From Polaromonas sp. UBA5171 (lineage in GTDB: Bacteria > Pseudomonadota > Gammaproteobacteria > Burkholderiales > Burkholderiaceae_C): a stretch of 63,174 nucleotides of DNA. Positions 42,472 to 49,940 of the stretch are shown here, piece after piece (position 1 is the first letter of the stretch; the number at the start of each line of letters is the position of its first letter). The notes under the pieces were generated by a model. The model was not told the origin of the DNA and did not search any database. It saw nothing but the letters and a program-made list of their open reading frames with translations. The stretch covers positions 1 through 63,174 of the forward strand of contig DHWX01000009.1 of the NCBI GenBank assembly GCA_002413395.1, written 5' to 3'. A program made the translations under genes and the position numbers.

Positions 42472-42487
42472 TGTAGGATGTGGCACA
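42472..42487. promoter_or_regulatory. NifA site, proximal, upstream of nifB
   Basis: TGTAGGATGTGGCACA matches TGT-N4-T-N5-ACA perfectly. It is only 30 bases from the promoter, closer than usual, so the distal site may be the principal one. Confidence 0.5.
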
Positions 42488-42525
42488 CAGCAGGGACTAG
42501 CGTGCCCTGCCTTTTCACGGGCGAC

Positions 42526-42541
42526 TGTCAGTGATGCGACA
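42526..42541. promoter_or_regulatory. NifA site, distal, upstream of nifB
   Basis: TGTCAGTGATGCGACA matches TGT-N10-ACA; the central T is G here. It is about 84 bases upstream of the promoter, the usual spacing. Confidence 0.6.
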
Positions 42542-42542
42542 A

Positions 42543-42928
42543 AGATGACACAAGGGGTCGGTCAGTTGGGATCGCTCTGAACTGCAGAAGGGTTGGACTG
42601 TTTGCGCTGATCAACACCAACTCACGATTTTCTAGGGGTGTTTAGGGCTGGAACCCGACATCCACCGAAACCGCGAAAAACCCAACGAAAAGTAGGAAGC
42701 CGACTTTCGGTTTTGCCGGAACCGTCCGTTCGCGGCAGAGGCCAGAAACGCGGAACCTGTCACTCGGGGGCGATAATCAATTTTCCGAATGGTCGGCTCC
42801 AATGCAGCGCAGCAGTATCACGCCCAGTACCACTCCGTCGCGCTGCATGAAGTAGCGCCACCGCTTGGGACCGACGGCACCAGCACGTGCAGACGTGGCA
42901 AGACGTGGTCAACCAATTGCGTAGCCAT
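42543..42928. other. Gene-free stretch between nifB promoter and the low-G+C island
   Basis: About 390 bases with no recognisable coding sequence on either strand. It marks the change from nif-like high-G+C sequence to the lower-G+C island on the right. No repeat or att-like sequence was noticed here. Confidence 0.4.
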
Positions 42929-43783
42929 TCACCATAGAGAAATCGCATCCAACATTTCACGCACATCAAAGTCGCATTTACTAAGCGGCTTTAAATCATC
43001 TGGGTTCTTGGACAATGCATGTGCTGCTTTGCCGCCAAGGCTGATGGAATCGTATTTTTTAGAACCAGGCCTTTGGGAGTGGCGCATTAAGTCTTGCAGT
43101 ACGACGGGGATAGCAACATTGTCGTAGTACAACTTTTCGCTAAAGAATGCAGCCATACAACCCAGAGACTCTTCCTGATTGAGTTCCATTTTTTGAGTTA
43201 TGGCATCCAGTACACCGAAGGCAACTCCAGCAATAATTACCTTCCCATCAAGAGTTAGTTCATCGATCTTAGGAAAGAAGTCTTCAGTCCTTTCCTCGCC
43301 CTGCAGTGGCCAAAATGCGCCCATCAAAATTCCCGTCATACAAAGATCGGCCATTTTTACGGCATCAGGCTTTGGTTTTTCACTCTTGGTTTGACGTACC
43401 AATTGCTTGTCTATCTCGATTGCGACGACGCCGAGATGTGAAAAAGTCATTCTGGCATCTAAGGAATTACGCACCATCGACTCGGTGAACGCGCTGGCCA
43501 AGTAGTACCCGTAAGCCTTGCCAATATCGAAGTCTTTGTTCTTGCGAGCCTCTGCTTGAAGTTGATTGGCAATCTTGAGTTGACCGTCTCGCGACCAAGA
43601 CTTGCATTGACCAAGAATGTCTTTTTGAAGTTTTGCGTACAGCATCAAACTCTCAGCCTCAATCTCAGGACCTGCTTTGTGTAGCAACTCCAAAGTCAAA
43701 AAGACGTCCTTCTTTAGTCGAGCACCATGAGCGTTTTCGTTTGTTTCATTGAACACATTAGCGATGTTGTCCAAAATTCCCAT
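42929..43783 (-). CDS. Unrecognised 284-residue protein of the low-G+C island
   Basis: Not recognised. A soluble, mostly helical-looking protein with a Lys/Glu-rich N-terminus (KKDVFLTLELLHKAGPEIEAE), GKAYGYYLASAFTESMVRNS, and a C-terminal half with QEESLGCMAAFFSEKLYYDNVAIPVVLQDL. Codon use and composition are lower in G+C than in nif genes, as in its neighbours to 46.6 kb. Seems acquired; function unknown. Confidence 0.6.
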   Translation of the reverse strand: MGILDNIANVFNETNENAHGARLKKDVFLTLELLHKAGPEIEAESLMLYAKLQKDILGQCKSWSRDGQLKIANQLQAEARKNKDFDIGKAYGYYLASAFTESMVRNSLDARMTFSHLGVVAIEIDKQLVRQTKSEKPKPDAVKMADLCMTGILMGAFWPLQGEERTEDFFPKIDELTLDGKVIIAGVAFGVLDAITQKMELNQEESLGCMAAFFSEKLYYDNVAIPVVLQDLMRHSQRPGSKKYDSISLGGKAAHALSKNPDDLKPLSKCDFDVREMLDAISLW

Positions 43784-43943
43784 AATTTTCTATCCCTTAA
43801 TATTTTGCAGTGATACTCTTTGTTGCAAGGACTGTGCTCTTTCAATTCCTAGTCCGTAAAGCGATTTGTTTTTTATACATGAACTTATACGATTCACATA
43901 GTCTTGCCACACTGACAGTAAAGAAACTATCAATCACACAGCC

Positions 43944-44234
43944 CTACGGTAATGGGTCTCCGGACTCAATCGTCCACTTGTCTGGCAGTGAGAAGTCTGG
44001 GGCTTGATATTCGGTTTCGGAGTGCTTGGCTTGAAGTCGCCTCGCATATCTTATAGGCTGTCCGTCGTTGAAACCTGCTTCATTCTCCTCAGTGCGGAGG
44101 CCGGGGATTGACCATCCTCCATCGACGACCACAATACGGATAGCCTTATTGTGAAACTTAGCATGCAATTTGGCGCACGCCGCCACGTCCTCGAAGAAGT
44201 CCCATACCCGGTACTCGAACTCAGGCTGCGCCAT
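43944..44234 (-). CDS. Hypothetical 96-residue protein
   Basis: Not recognised. Acidic, with FEYRVWDFFEDVAACAKLHAK and AIRIVVVDGGWSIPGLRTEE. In the low-G+C island, not overlapping its neighbours. No ribosome-binding site stands out. Could be real, as the reading frame is open over 290 bases and the amino-acid composition is ordinary. Confidence 0.4.
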   Translation of the reverse strand: MAQPEFEYRVWDFFEDVAACAKLHAKFHNKAIRIVVVDGGWSIPGLRTEENEAGFNDGQPIRYARRLQAKHSETEYQAPDFSLPDKWTIESGDPLP

Positions 44235-44315
44235 ATCACTATCTCCAGGTTTCGCTGCGAATTGATCGTACGCTCAGTTCAGCCAAGTTTTAAATCGAAG
44301 CGTGGGGCCATCATC

Positions 44316-44657
44316 TCAGAAGATGCCTGACGACACTCTCACACGATAGGGGTCGTTCGTGTCCATCTGAGCCACGAGCGTTCGCCGATATCCGATAAGG
44401 TTTACGTGTGGCCGCAGGCCAAGCGCCGCCAATTTGGCTATCTTGGCATCAATGGCAAAAATCATGTTTTCTGTCGCCAGGCGGGTTCCATTCTTTGGCG
44501 CACACGGATATGGCAGAATTTCAAATTCTTCGGGCATAGTGACTGTCAAAGTAGTACCGGCGACAAGATCTTCAAACAGTCCCAGTCCATGTACCACGTG
44601 CGGTACCTTGGCGGCATATTGCTTTTCTGAGAAGGCCATATCGTCGTAATTGCGCAC
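44316..44657 (-). CDS. Hypothetical 113-residue protein
   Basis: Not recognised. LGLFEDLVAGTTLTVTMPEEFEILPYPCAP, and ENMIFAIDAKIAKLAALGLRPHVNLIGYRRTLVAQMD. Begins 4 bases after the end of the YaaW-like gene, so probably in one operon with it. A start at about 44639 (MAFSEKQ) is also possible. Confidence 0.45.
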   Translation of the reverse strand: MRNYDDMAFSEKQYAAKVPHVVHGLGLFEDLVAGTTLTVTMPEEFEILPYPCAPKNGTRLATENMIFAIDAKIAKLAALGLRPHVNLIGYRRTLVAQMDTNDPYRVRVSSGIF

Positions 44658-44660
44658 TTT

Positions 44661-45449
44661 TCAGACTTTCACCCTCTGTCGGATCACCGCGATATTGGCC
44701 ACCAGTGGAATTGTTACCTTCAGCTCGGGTTTCCCCAAAGCGTGTATCGCGGCACCGCCCATGCCAATCCACCCTACTGGCCCGAGGACAAGACTCAAAA
44801 GGGAAGATGCTGCCGTATAGGCCCCAAACCCTAAAGCGCCAAAACTCAGCGTACTCAGCAGCGAGGACATGAAGGTAAACGTGGCAAATCCGCCGAGATT
44901 GCCAAGCACCATCAATCCGGCCGTGCCAGTTAATCCATTGACCGAAGACCCGCCAAATTTCTTGGCAACATCGGCGATCTTCGCATCGAAATCTCTCTGC
45001 TGTTCCGCCGACATGTTTGCGTAGGCTTTCTCCAGCAGTTTGATGAGAATTTTGTTCTCGGTGCTCTCAACGTGAGATTTGTTGTACTCCAAACATTGCT
45101 CCAACGTGACCTTTTTTTCCTTGATGGAAATATTCACCAATGTGATTTCTTCCAGCCTGGATAAACTCAATCCGTTGATGACAGAAGACCCGTGGTAAGC
45201 GGGGACACCTTTGATTTCGAGCGCATCCACAACGTCATCCAGCATGTCCACATAGCCTGTTCCTTGGCCACGGAAGAAATTGATAACCCCGTGGCCACCA
45301 GCCTCGCAAATTGCTTGCTGTAGCGGAATGGGGTCGTATGCGATGCTGGCCTTGGAATCCAGAATTTTTGTTAGCGCCATCCGCTCTTTGACTGTTGCCT
45401 TCTCCAGAAGGGTGAGTAAGGATCCGTTCGATACGAAGCGTTTTGGCAT
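44661..45449 (-). CDS. YaaW/UPF0174-family protein
   Basis: A 262-residue protein resembling the YaaW (UPF0174/DUF3944) family: LLEKATVKERMALTKILDS near the start, ICEAGGHGVINFFRGQGTGYVDMLDDVVDAL at about 67-97, a hydrophobic central/late portion (GFATFTFMSSLLSTLSFGALG), and the closing GPVGWIGMGGAAIHALG, then VTIPLVANIAVIRQR. Family members occur in mobile and defence-rich regions; no function is established. In this island it may be part of an acquired operon with the 113-residue gene. Confidence 0.7.
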   Translation of the reverse strand: MPKRFVSNGSLLTLLEKATVKERMALTKILDSKASIAYDPIPLQQAICEAGGHGVINFFRGQGTGYVDMLDDVVDALEIKGVPAYHGSSVINGLSLSRLEEITLVNISIKEKKVTLEQCLEYNKSHVESTENKILIKLLEKAYANMSAEQQRDFDAKIADVAKKFGGSSVNGLTGTAGLMVLGNLGGFATFTFMSSLLSTLSFGALGFGAYTAASSLLSLVLGPVGWIGMGGAAIHALGKPELKVTIPLVANIAVIRQRVKV

Positions 45450-45686
45450 TCAATTTCCATTTCTGCAGTACCTCAGCCACCACAACCAGAAAAAAATAGG
45501 GTGTGACGATGAAGCGCGTACGCGATTGATTTTCAGGTATCGCATTGATTTGACCATCCCCCAGACGGGTGAATGACGCGATTTCGTCGAAATATGTGGA
45601 TTTCAGCCATGAATATGCTCGGTACATGTCGAATTCAGACCAGTTCCCCTCAAACTCTGAACATCACTTAACAAATTGGACATCTA

Positions 45687-46166
45687 ATGGCTGAGCTTTC
45701 AGTACCCCCGGGGGATTGGGACGACATGCGAGTTGACAACACGGCGGTCAAGATATGGATCCCAGCGTCGTTGGATGTATGCCTTGCCGATCTGAGTTTA
45801 CGTTTTGAACAAAGCAAGAGCGACCTTGCACGCAATGGACTGATGGTTCACCTGTATGGCAGGTACGTGTTTGAGCAGTTAGTAGCGAATCACATCTGGA
45901 AGCTTTCTAGGCGACTTGAGCAAGAAGACAACGTCAAGTATTCGATGGAAGGCATCAGTATCAAGCTGGAGGACGCACCTCGACCTGCCTTCATTCAGGC
46001 GTTTGGGAAGAATACTGAGGATTTGAAGGTGTGGATGCCAAAGCGTTTAAAGGATTCGATAGAAGGATTGGCCATAGAGGCTGGCCAGACCCTTTCAGAG
46101 TACATGCGTAGGGCACTGACTGCGTACTACATGGGCCGTACAGTGATGGACCCTTTGAGGGGTTGA
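45687..46166 (+). CDS. Tandem ribbon-helix-helix-like protein
   Basis: A 159-residue protein with two similar segments: VKIWIPASLDVCLADLSLRFEQSKSDLARNGLMVHLYGRYVFEQL (about 18-62) and LKVWMPKRLKDSIEGLAIEAGQTLSEYMRRALTAYYMGRTVMDPL (about 113-157). Each looks like a beta-strand followed by two helices, the ribbon-helix-helix DNA-binding pattern. The duplication suggests an intramolecular pair, as in some antitoxins. Divergent from the YaaW-like operon; may regulate it. Assignment by eye. Confidence 0.5.
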   Translation: MAELSVPPGDWDDMRVDNTAVKIWIPASLDVCLADLSLRFEQSKSDLARNGLMVHLYGRYVFEQLVANHIWKLSRRLEQEDNVKYSMEGISIKLEDAPRPAFIQAFGKNTEDLKVWMPKRLKDSIEGLAIEAGQTLSEYMRRALTAYYMGRTVMDPLRG

Positions 46167-46200
46167 CAGAGCACCATTATTGGCAACCATGAGAGGGAAT

Positions 46201-46635
46201 ATGGGCAACAAGAATACAAGTTCGAACTGGATGATGGCGACGGTGTATGGGGGCCTTGCAATGGCTGCAATCAATCCCATAGCCGGCGCAATTACCGCAT
46301 TTGCCTGCTACCAAGTGCACAAGAAGCTGAAAGCAGAGGAGGATGTCGAGCGAGAGAGAAACCGTCAACAGAATCAACAGGAGTTCAATGAAAAGTTTTA
46401 CGCTCGGCAGCACTATGCCTCCTACGAGGATTACCTTATGTCGGATGCATGGCAGGAAAAACGAGCAGCAATTTTTAAGCGCGCCTTTGGCAAATGTGAG
46501 AAGCCAGAATGCAATCGAGCCTTGAGCGAAGTTCACCATATCTGGTACCCAAAGACTTGGGGGGATGAACCAGTGAGCGCGCTAATTGGGCTGTGCCGGG
46601 AGCATCATGAGGCTGAGCATAAGCCGCGGTTTTAG
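46201..46635 (+). CDS. HNH-endonuclease domain protein with a membrane segment
   Basis: Start chosen at ATG 46201, preceded by AGAGGGAAT; 144 residues. An N-terminal hydrophobic segment (MMATVYGGLAMAAINPIAGAITAF) is followed by a Lys/Arg/Glu/Gln-rich helix, then an HNH-type domain: AIFKRAFGKCEKPECNRALSEVHHIWYPKTWGDEP, SALIGLCREHHEAEH. Looks like a membrane-anchored HNH nuclease, unusual in architecture. It is 34 bases after the ribbon-helix-helix gene and probably in its operon. Confidence 0.65.
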   Translation: MGNKNTSSNWMMATVYGGLAMAAINPIAGAITAFACYQVHKKLKAEEDVERERNRQQNQQEFNEKFYARQHYASYEDYLMSDAWQEKRAAIFKRAFGKCEKPECNRALSEVHHIWYPKTWGDEPVSALIGLCREHHEAEHKPRF

Positions 46636-46778
46636 AAAACGAATGCATTCATGACTTAAATGAAATCAGAACCTCTGCAATTCTTCGAGCGCAACGAATT
46701 TCGGGGAGTAGCACCAGCGGCAGGAATGACTGCTCTGGATTTTTCAGCGATATTTCCCGAGTTCTGAGTGGCCGGTTT

Positions 46779-46810
46779 CGCTGCTTATGCATAGCTATCC
46801 ATAAGCAGCG
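46779..46810. repeat. Perfect 11-base hairpin with 10-base loop
   Basis: CGCTGCTTATG and CATAAGCAGCG form a perfect inverted repeat around CATAGCTATC. It is not followed by a T run, so it is unlikely to be a rho-independent terminator. The half TTATGCATAG recurs immediately to the right. Confidence 0.6.
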
Positions 46811-47200
46811 TTATGCATAGAACTTGATTATGAATAGTATTTTCATCGACAGGGCTGGATGCCGTATGAGCGTTGACGTTGCGGCGTTCTTCGGTTCAAA
46901 CATTCGACATAAATTCGACTATTCACCGAGGGCCGAATTCATTGCCCATCGAATTTCAGGAGCCGATGCAAGAGCACTCTCGCGTTACTTCTGCGTCAAC
47001 GGCCCAATGAGACAGAACCAATAGCCCGTTGCACGCACGCCAAGCAAATTTCATAACCGCGCACTGGGGGACATTTTCGGAAACTGACTGGGCGTTGAAA
47101 TTATGTAGAAGCCAAACCCAGCCTGCGGCAATATTTGCCAATGACAGGGGCACCATCGACACGGTAGCTATACATAACTGAGTCCTATGCATAACGCTGC
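46805..47200. mobile_element. Possible small element bounded by 16-base inverted repeats
   Basis: GCAGCGTTATGCATAG at 46805-46820 has an exact reverse complement CTATGCATAACGCTGC at 47185-47200. A further TTATG(C/T)ATAG lies beside each, giving two repeats at each end. The 360 bases between have no coding content. No target duplication was checked; it could also be a relic of a recombinase site. No recombinase gene is nearby. Confidence 0.35.
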
Positions 47201-47377
47201 GAAGCTGCCTTACCCATCGTCATAACCAACCCGATCTGCACTTTGTCTTTTGCTCAAGTTCCACTCGCGCTCGCCAGCAGGAGGTGGACTGGGGCGGTGG
47301 CCGATTTCTGGGCCTTTGACAGCATGAGGCCGCCGCCCCAGCCCAGCTCCTGCCGCCCACCAATGTCGGCGATGAAA

Positions 47378-47696
47378 CTATGAACCCCGGGCTTCCCGCT
47401 CAAAGAACACGACCCCGACCCGCTGAATATGGGCTTCGAGTTCGGGGTGCTTGAGTTCTGCAAACACCGACAGATCAATGGTGTAAGGCAGCAATAAATC
47501 GTCCAGGGCCTCGGCAATGGTGGCGCACAAGCCGGATGTCAGGCCTGTGCCGTACAAGGTCAGGTCAATGTCAGAGCCCGGTTTGTAATTTCCCTTGGCA
47601 CGCGACCCGTACAACACCGCCCGCTCCACCGCAGGGTACTGTGCCAGCACCGCGCAGATTTGGTCAACCGTGCGCTCCGTTAGCCCGTATTTCATG
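47378..47696 (-). CDS. MNT-type nucleotidyltransferase domain protein
   Basis: A minimal nucleotidyltransferase of 105 residues. The motif AVLYGSRAKGNYKPGSDIDLTLYG (GSRARG..SDIDL) carries both metal-binding Asp residues; DLLLPYTIDLSVFAEL gives the third. Such proteins usually pair with a HEPN toxin as a MNT-antitoxin or AMPylating partner. The upstream gene, whose TGA overlaps this ATG, retains only its last codons, so the partner is largely lost. Confidence 0.75.
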
Positions 47697-47748
47697 CTTC
47701 GGGATCGGCTTGGGTGCCGAGGGCCGCAAAGTGGGCCTCCAACATCCG
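47692..47748 (-). pseudogene. C-terminal stub of the nucleotidyltransferase partner gene
   Basis: The frame ends MLEAHFAALGTQADPEA with TGA overlapping the next ATG (ATGA). Upstream the sequence passes directly into a REP-like element at 47757, and no HEPN body is present. Reading it as the lost HEPN partner is inference from the usual gene order. Confidence 0.4.
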
Positions 47749-47756
47749 ACAGACGG

Positions 47757-47810
47757 TTGAGGACTGAACTGGCGCGCTTACGCGTCGCTGCGGTCTGTCC
47801 CGCAAGGTGG
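47757..47810. repeat. REP-like palindromic element, copy B
   Basis: Begins TTGAGGACTGAACTGGCGCG and ends CTGCGGTCTGTCCCGCAAGG; the inverted arms GGAC-GA and TCTGTCC are kept with small changes. It lies where the missing partner of the nucleotidyltransferase gene would be. Confidence 0.65.
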
Positions 47811-47832
47811 ACTTCCAACATCCATGTATCAG

Positions 47833-47882
47833 TTGGCGACAGAGCTTGTTCACTTTGTGTAACGGCGGTCTGTCCCTCAAGG
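47833..47882. repeat. REP-like palindromic element, copy C
   Basis: Begins TTGGCGACAGAGCTTGTTCA and ends ACGGCGGTCTGTCCCTCAAGG. More diverged than copies A and D. It is only 23 bases from copy B and directly precedes the nifA stop, so it may be near the end of the nifA transcript. Confidence 0.6.
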
Positions 47883-47884
47883 TC

Positions 47885-49603
47885 TCAGAATTTTCTTACT
47901 TCGATGCCATTTTTTTGCAGCGCGTAGCCCATCTGGCGGGGCGATATCTTTAGCAGACGAGCCGCCTTGGCCTGAACCCAGCCGCAGCGTTCCATGGCCC
48001 AAACCAGGCGTTCATGTTCGCCGTGCGGTTTTCCATCGTCGATCGGCACAGCGTTGTCGCCAGCAGACAAGGGGGCGGTCACGGCGGTATCGTCGCCCAA
48101 GGCCACAGGCACTGGTGAGGAATCGGCAGGACTCGCTGTCGCTGCTTCAGCATCGGAACGCGGCGGTGCCGTCGGTACTTCCTTGATCGGAATATCAGCC
48201 AAGCGGGTGCGGCGAACAGCGTCGTCCCGCTCGATGTGGTGCAGCACCTGGGTCAGGCAACGATTTCCGTGGCAGGGAAAGGCGAGTTCGGAAATGACGT
48301 TGTCGTGCGCCATGGTGGCCGTGCGCTCCACGCAGTTTTCCAGTTCCCGTACGTTGCCGGGCCAGTAACAGCTCGTCAGTACGCGCATGGCGGCGGCGCT
48401 GAATTGCGTGCTGCGCGAGTTTTCCCGGTTAAAGCGATCCAGAAAATGCTTTGCCATTGCCGGGATGTCTTCGCGTCGTTCGCGCAGTGGCGGCAGTTGA
48501 ATACAAACCACGTTGATTCGGTAGTAAAGATCGGCGCGGAACTCTCCGGCCTGCACCATGCGTTCCAGGTTACGATTGCTGGCAAGTATCAATCGCACGT
48601 CCACCTTCACTGGAACGTTGCCTCCCACGCGCTCAAATTCTCGCTCCTGCAGAACGCGCAGCAATTTGGCCTGAAACGAGGGCGAGATATCGCCAATTTC
48701 ATCGAGAAACAGTGTGCCGCCATGCGCCATCTCGAAGCGGCCCTTGCGCTGCGCCTGCGCTCCGGTGAAAGAGCCCTTCTCATGACCAAACAGCTCACTC
48801 TCCAGCAGCGACTCCGTGAGCGCGGCGCAGTTGACGCAGACAAACGCTTCACGCTTGCGCGGTGAGAGACTGTGGATGGCTCGCGCAATAACCTCTTTGC
48901 CGGTGCCACTCTCACCACGCAGCAACACCGTGGTGCGGGCCGGCGCAACCTGGTGAACCTGCTCGAATACTTCCCTCATCGGCGCCGAAACACCCACCAC
49001 CTGGTCAATCTGGTTGCTGGGCTTGAGCACCTTGTGCATGCGGCGAACCTCCTCCTGCAGGTTGTCATGCGCAGCACTGACACTGCGATGCAACAGCAGC
49101 GCTTGCCCCATGAGCGTAGCCACCATCTTGAGTAACTGCAAGTCGTCGGAGAACCCGCGACTCTCGCCGGGGTTGATGCAATCAATGGCCAGCACACCGA
49201 CGGTGCGGCGGTCGGCACGGATGGGTGTAACAAGCATGGCGACGGGAACGTCCGGGGACTGGTCGGCGCCACCGGTGCGATTGAGGAACAGCGGCTCGGA
49301 GCGCACGTCGGGAACGATGACCTGAATACCGTTGGCGTAGACGCGGCCCACGATGCCTTCGCCGGGCATGAATTGCAGACGCTGCTGCTCCTCGCGCGAA
49401 AGGCCTGCGGCACACAGACCGCGCAAACGGCCGCCGGGCTCGCTGAGCACCACGAAGGCGCGCCGCCAGTCGAAGGCGTGCAATAGATAGTTCAATGCCT
49501 CACGGAAGGTCTTGGCGACGTCCAATGAAGTTGCCAGCGTCTTGCTGACTTCGTAAACCGCATTGAGTTCGCGCCGAGCGTTATTTGTTTGCGTGTTCAA
49601 CAT
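47885..49603 (-). CDS. nifA: NifA, sigma-54-dependent activator of nif genes
   Basis: Start at ATG 49603 (GAGG 7 bases upstream); 572 residues. GAF domain at about 15-170; AAA+ domain with Walker A LRGESGTGKEVIARAI, the sigma-54 contact loop ELFGHEKGSFTGA and Walker B GGTLFLDEIGD; C-terminal helix-turn-helix AKAARLLKISPRQMGYALQK. The linker has C412, C424, C444 and C449 in the pattern C-x11-C-x19-C-x4-C, the marker of oxygen-sensitive NifA. No nifL is beside it. The isc operon is transcribed away from it; a possible sigma-54 promoter lies at 49725-49739. Confidence 0.96.
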   Translation of the reverse strand: MLNTQTNNARRELNAVYEVSKTLATSLDVAKTFREALNYLLHAFDWRRAFVVLSEPGGRLRGLCAAGLSREEQQRLQFMPGEGIVGRVYANGIQVIVPDVRSEPLFLNRTGGADQSPDVPVAMLVTPIRADRRTVGVLAIDCINPGESRGFSDDLQLLKMVATLMGQALLLHRSVSAAHDNLQEEVRRMHKVLKPSNQIDQVVGVSAPMREVFEQVHQVAPARTTVLLRGESGTGKEVIARAIHSLSPRKREAFVCVNCAALTESLLESELFGHEKGSFTGAQAQRKGRFEMAHGGTLFLDEIGDISPSFQAKLLRVLQEREFERVGGNVPVKVDVRLILASNRNLERMVQAGEFRADLYYRINVVCIQLPPLRERREDIPAMAKHFLDRFNRENSRSTQFSAAAMRVLTSCYWPGNVRELENCVERTATMAHDNVISELAFPCHGNRCLTQVLHHIERDDAVRRTRLADIPIKEVPTAPPRSDAEAATASPADSSPVPVALGDDTAVTAPLSAGDNAVPIDDGKPHGEHERLVWAMERCGWVQAKAARLLKISPRQMGYALQKNGIEVRKF

Positions 49604-49724
49604 ATGAAGTCCTCGTTTTTGCACAACATCGGACCTGCCGCGTCGAACCACTCTGCATCCTGGAACTGTCTTGCACCACAACGGAACAGATTGACAACGC
49701 AACGGCCCCTTATGGGTAGTTCAC

Positions 49725-49739
49725 GCAAGAAACAGGCCA
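49725..49739 (-). promoter_or_regulatory. Possible sigma-54 promoter of nifA
   Basis: The minus strand reads TGGCCTGTTTCTTGC, two mismatches in the -24 box with correct spacing. It would give a leader of about 110 bases to nifA. The tandem NifA sites at 49746-49779 are only about 10 bases away, which is unusually close, so autoactivation through them is uncertain. Confidence 0.3.
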
Positions 49740-49745
49740 GGACGC

Positions 49746-49761
49746 TGTAACGGTTGACACA
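49746..49761. promoter_or_regulatory. NifA site 1 of a tandem pair, isc operon
   Basis: TGTAACGGTTGACACA is a perfect TGT-N10-ACA site. It lies 18 bases from the second site, centre to centre, about two turns of DNA, so two NifA dimers could bind side by side. The promoter is about 125 bases downstream. Confidence 0.6.
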
Positions 49762-49763
49762 GC

Positions 49764-49779
49764 TGTTCCGGGCGCCACA
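49764..49779. promoter_or_regulatory. NifA site 2 of a tandem pair, isc operon
   Basis: TGTTCCGGGCGCCACA is a perfect TGT-N10-ACA site, with a G/C-rich centre. It lies about 107 bases upstream of the sigma-54 promoter at 49886-49900. Confidence 0.65.
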
Positions 49780-49885
49780 GCCTATTTCCGACAAACAAGA
49801 CATGGCTGCTGCCAAATGCGTGGTCGGGCGCTCACAAAAGCAACAATCGGCGCGCCCAGAATTCCGATTCAGGCGACAAAACGCA

Positions 49886-49900
49886 TGGCACTGAAATTGC
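49886..49900 (+). promoter_or_regulatory. Sigma-54 (-24/-12) promoter of the isc operon
   Basis: TGGCACTGAAATTGC is a full consensus match (TGGCAC-N5-TTGC). Transcription would start near 49912, about 29 bases before iscS. The tandem NifA sites are at the right distance upstream. Confidence 0.8.
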
Positions 49901-49940
49901 GTTACCAGTGACGTCCAACCTCTTTTTCCAGGAGCCTGCC

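Larger units (their letters stand above)
46636..47377. other. Gene-free stretch with inverted-repeat ends
   Basis: About 740 bases without a convincing gene. It holds a perfect hairpin (46779-46810) and a pair of 16-base exact inverted repeats (46805-46820 and 47185-47200) enclosing about 360 bases, suggestive of a small non-autonomous mobile element or a recombination site. The open frame 46824-47024 has no family resemblance. Confidence 0.5.

Noticed and set aside
46779..46810. The hairpin as a transcription terminator
   Set aside because: It has no T run on either side and a 10-base loop; terminator function is unlikely.
46824..47024. 66-residue frame between the inverted repeats
   Set aside because: No ribosome-binding site and no resemblance; probably chance in non-coding DNA.
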